Part shown: positions 63,169 to 64,000 of the stretch, piece by piece
Position numbering within the stretch: position 1 is the stretch's first letter
How the letters are laid out: every line of letters begins with the position of its first letter
DNA from: Linum tenue
Taxonomy: Eukaryota > Streptophyta > Magnoliopsida > Malpighiales > Linaceae
Direction: 5' to 3'
Assembly (NCBI GenBank): GCA_946122785.1
Contig: CAMGYJ010000011.1
Location: 5,580,001-5,644,000 of the forward strand
DNA: 64,000 nt
Notes under the pieces: generated by a model
Told to the model about the DNA's origin: nothing
Seen by the model: only the letters and a program-made list of their open reading frames with translations
Database searches by the model: none
Program-made: the position numbers and the translations under genes

Positions 63169-64000
63169 ATGACCATGCCGAAACCCAACCTCAATCACCC
63201 GTTCATCCGCGACTTGAAGAGGGGGCCCCACAAGGATCGCTTTAAGCGAATCCTAACCTGCAAGTTTGGGAAGCATCACTACTGGTCCAGGAGGGAATTT
63301 GAGAAGTTGCATTGCTACGACCATTTCCTCACCATTGCTACAAACCGTGCATGGCGCAGACTTTTGTCCATCTGAGAGAAGGTTTACCACGAGCTGGTGC
63401 TCGAGTTCTATACCACATTCCGGCACGAGGATACAACAGACTGGCGGACGGCGAGGCCGTCAAGTTCAGGATCGGCGGTGAGCCACACTCATTGAGCTAC
63501 CACGATTTGGAGGTCGCTCTCGACCTCGGCCTTGATGATGACGAGGACTACGTCACCGAGCTCGACAGTCCAGCGGGTGTTAATTTCAAGGTGTTGTACA
63601 CCCGCCTAGCTCAGATTGGTCAGCCAGTTTTCCAAGCATGGCGAATGAAGGCTAGCACCCTGCAGCTGGATAACCGCATTCTTCATCACATGCTGGCGAA
63701 TTCGTACACTCCAGCTTAGGACAGTGTCAGCACTCTCACCAGGAGGTCCGTGTACTTCATCCAGTCGATCCGCACGGCAGACCATCCTCTTCACCTGGGA
63801 TCTGTGGTGGCCAGGACTTTTGACAAGAGTGCTTCAGAACTGCGGAGCCTACACTGCACTCCCCTCATCACCCGCCTGGCTACCTACTTCCAGATCCCCC
63901 TACAGGGTTGCACAGAGCAGGGGGACACTAGTGTCTTCGGCGAAGAAACAATCCAGCATATGCACCTGCTGCGAGTCGAGCGCGGCATCAAGTGGATCGA
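63169..64000 (+). pseudogene. ATHILA-ORF-like gene, plus strand, partial
   Basis: ATG codons at 63169 and 63175 open a frame (PKPNLNHPFIRDLKRG) that stops at 63373. The same frame continues with EKVYHELVLEFYTTFRHED, then shifts near 63430 into FRIGGEPHSLSYHDLEVALDLG and LQLDNRILHHMLANSY, a stop at 63717, and further matching sequence (HLGSVVARTF, LITRLATYFQIP) to the window end. The motif order matches plant ATHILA ORF (PF03078-type) proteins and the copy at 55617-54802. At least one frameshift and two stops make it a pseudogene; the 3' end is outside. Confidence 0.7.

Larger units (their letters stand above)
57925..64000 (+). mobile_element. Athila-like LTR retrotransposon, plus strand, runs off window
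   Basis: 5' LTR (57925-59268), PBS (59275-59292), frameshifted gag-protease with integrase-tail remnant (59413-62024), the AAGCGCTTG/GGGAGGCAACCCC motif (62065-62088), palindrome cluster and TATA box (62206-62405), then an ATHILA-ORF-like gene (from 63169). RT, RNase H and integrase core are absent. It is inserted in the minus-strand relative; the candidate target word is ccgtt (57920-57924), and its 3' partner is out of view. Confidence 0.8.

Overview
This window is nuclear DNA from a flowering plant, probably a eudicot. The signs are plant-type LTR retrotransposons (Tat-like and Athila-like Ty3/gypsy), L1-type LINEs with an RNase H domain, hAT and PIF/Harbinger MITEs, plant Helitrons with RPA-like exons, and one HECATE-type bHLH gene. 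I cannot name the species. Only one ordinary host gene is convincing: an intronless bHLH transcription factor at 12862-13674 (+). Nearly everything else is transposable-element DNA in several nested layers.

Left part (1-27 kb): a possible LTR fragment at the window edge; a minus-strand promoter and leader (about 2.7-3.15 kb) next to a GC-rich hAT MITE; a 5'-truncated LINE (3.4-5.6 kb); then the HECATE-like gene, surrounded by short DNA elements that mostly have readable target-site duplications (TSDs). These are hAT at 2070, 6714, 17625, 23489 and 26622; Tourist/Harbinger at 8573, 10200 and 16539; and an unplaced TIR element at 19861. A second 5'-truncated LINE lies at 15597-16251. From about 21.3 to 25.75 kb is a decayed Helitron with RPA-like coding remnants, a triplicated internal segment, and a MITE inserted inside an RPA exon.

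Middle (27.2-42.5 kb): a 15.3-kb nested LTR-retrotransposon complex. The outer element is minus-strand and Tat-like, with 578/579-bp LTRs and TSD ataac. It keeps a gag piece, the RNase H end, a broken integrase, and a large decayed antisense ORF. Inside it lies a young plus-strand Athila-like element whose two LTR copies look identical. That element has an intact 941-codon gag-protease ORF but no reverse transcriptase, RNase H or integrase core. A 461-bp piece of a second copy precedes its 5' LTR.

Right part (43.4-64 kb): a gene-fragment-carrying Helitron (43448-49798) contains a fresh Pack-MULE (47834-49318; 9-bp TSD, TIRs of about 293 bp, a captured GC-rich ORF). Next is a minus-strand Athila-like element (51250-57924), interrupted by a related plus-strand element (57925 to beyond the window). 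Both carry decayed gag-protease and a downstream ATHILA-ORF-like gene.

The most interesting signal is shared by the three Athila-like elements. Each carries arrays of short palindromes just upstream of a TATA box or presumed transcription start, in the LTR and, where the downstream ORF is present, again before that ORF. Each element uses its own palindrome sequence, but all are built on a CGGYCG-like core. Together with the shared loss of pol, this suggests a trans-mobilised non-autonomous family with an evolving promoter module.
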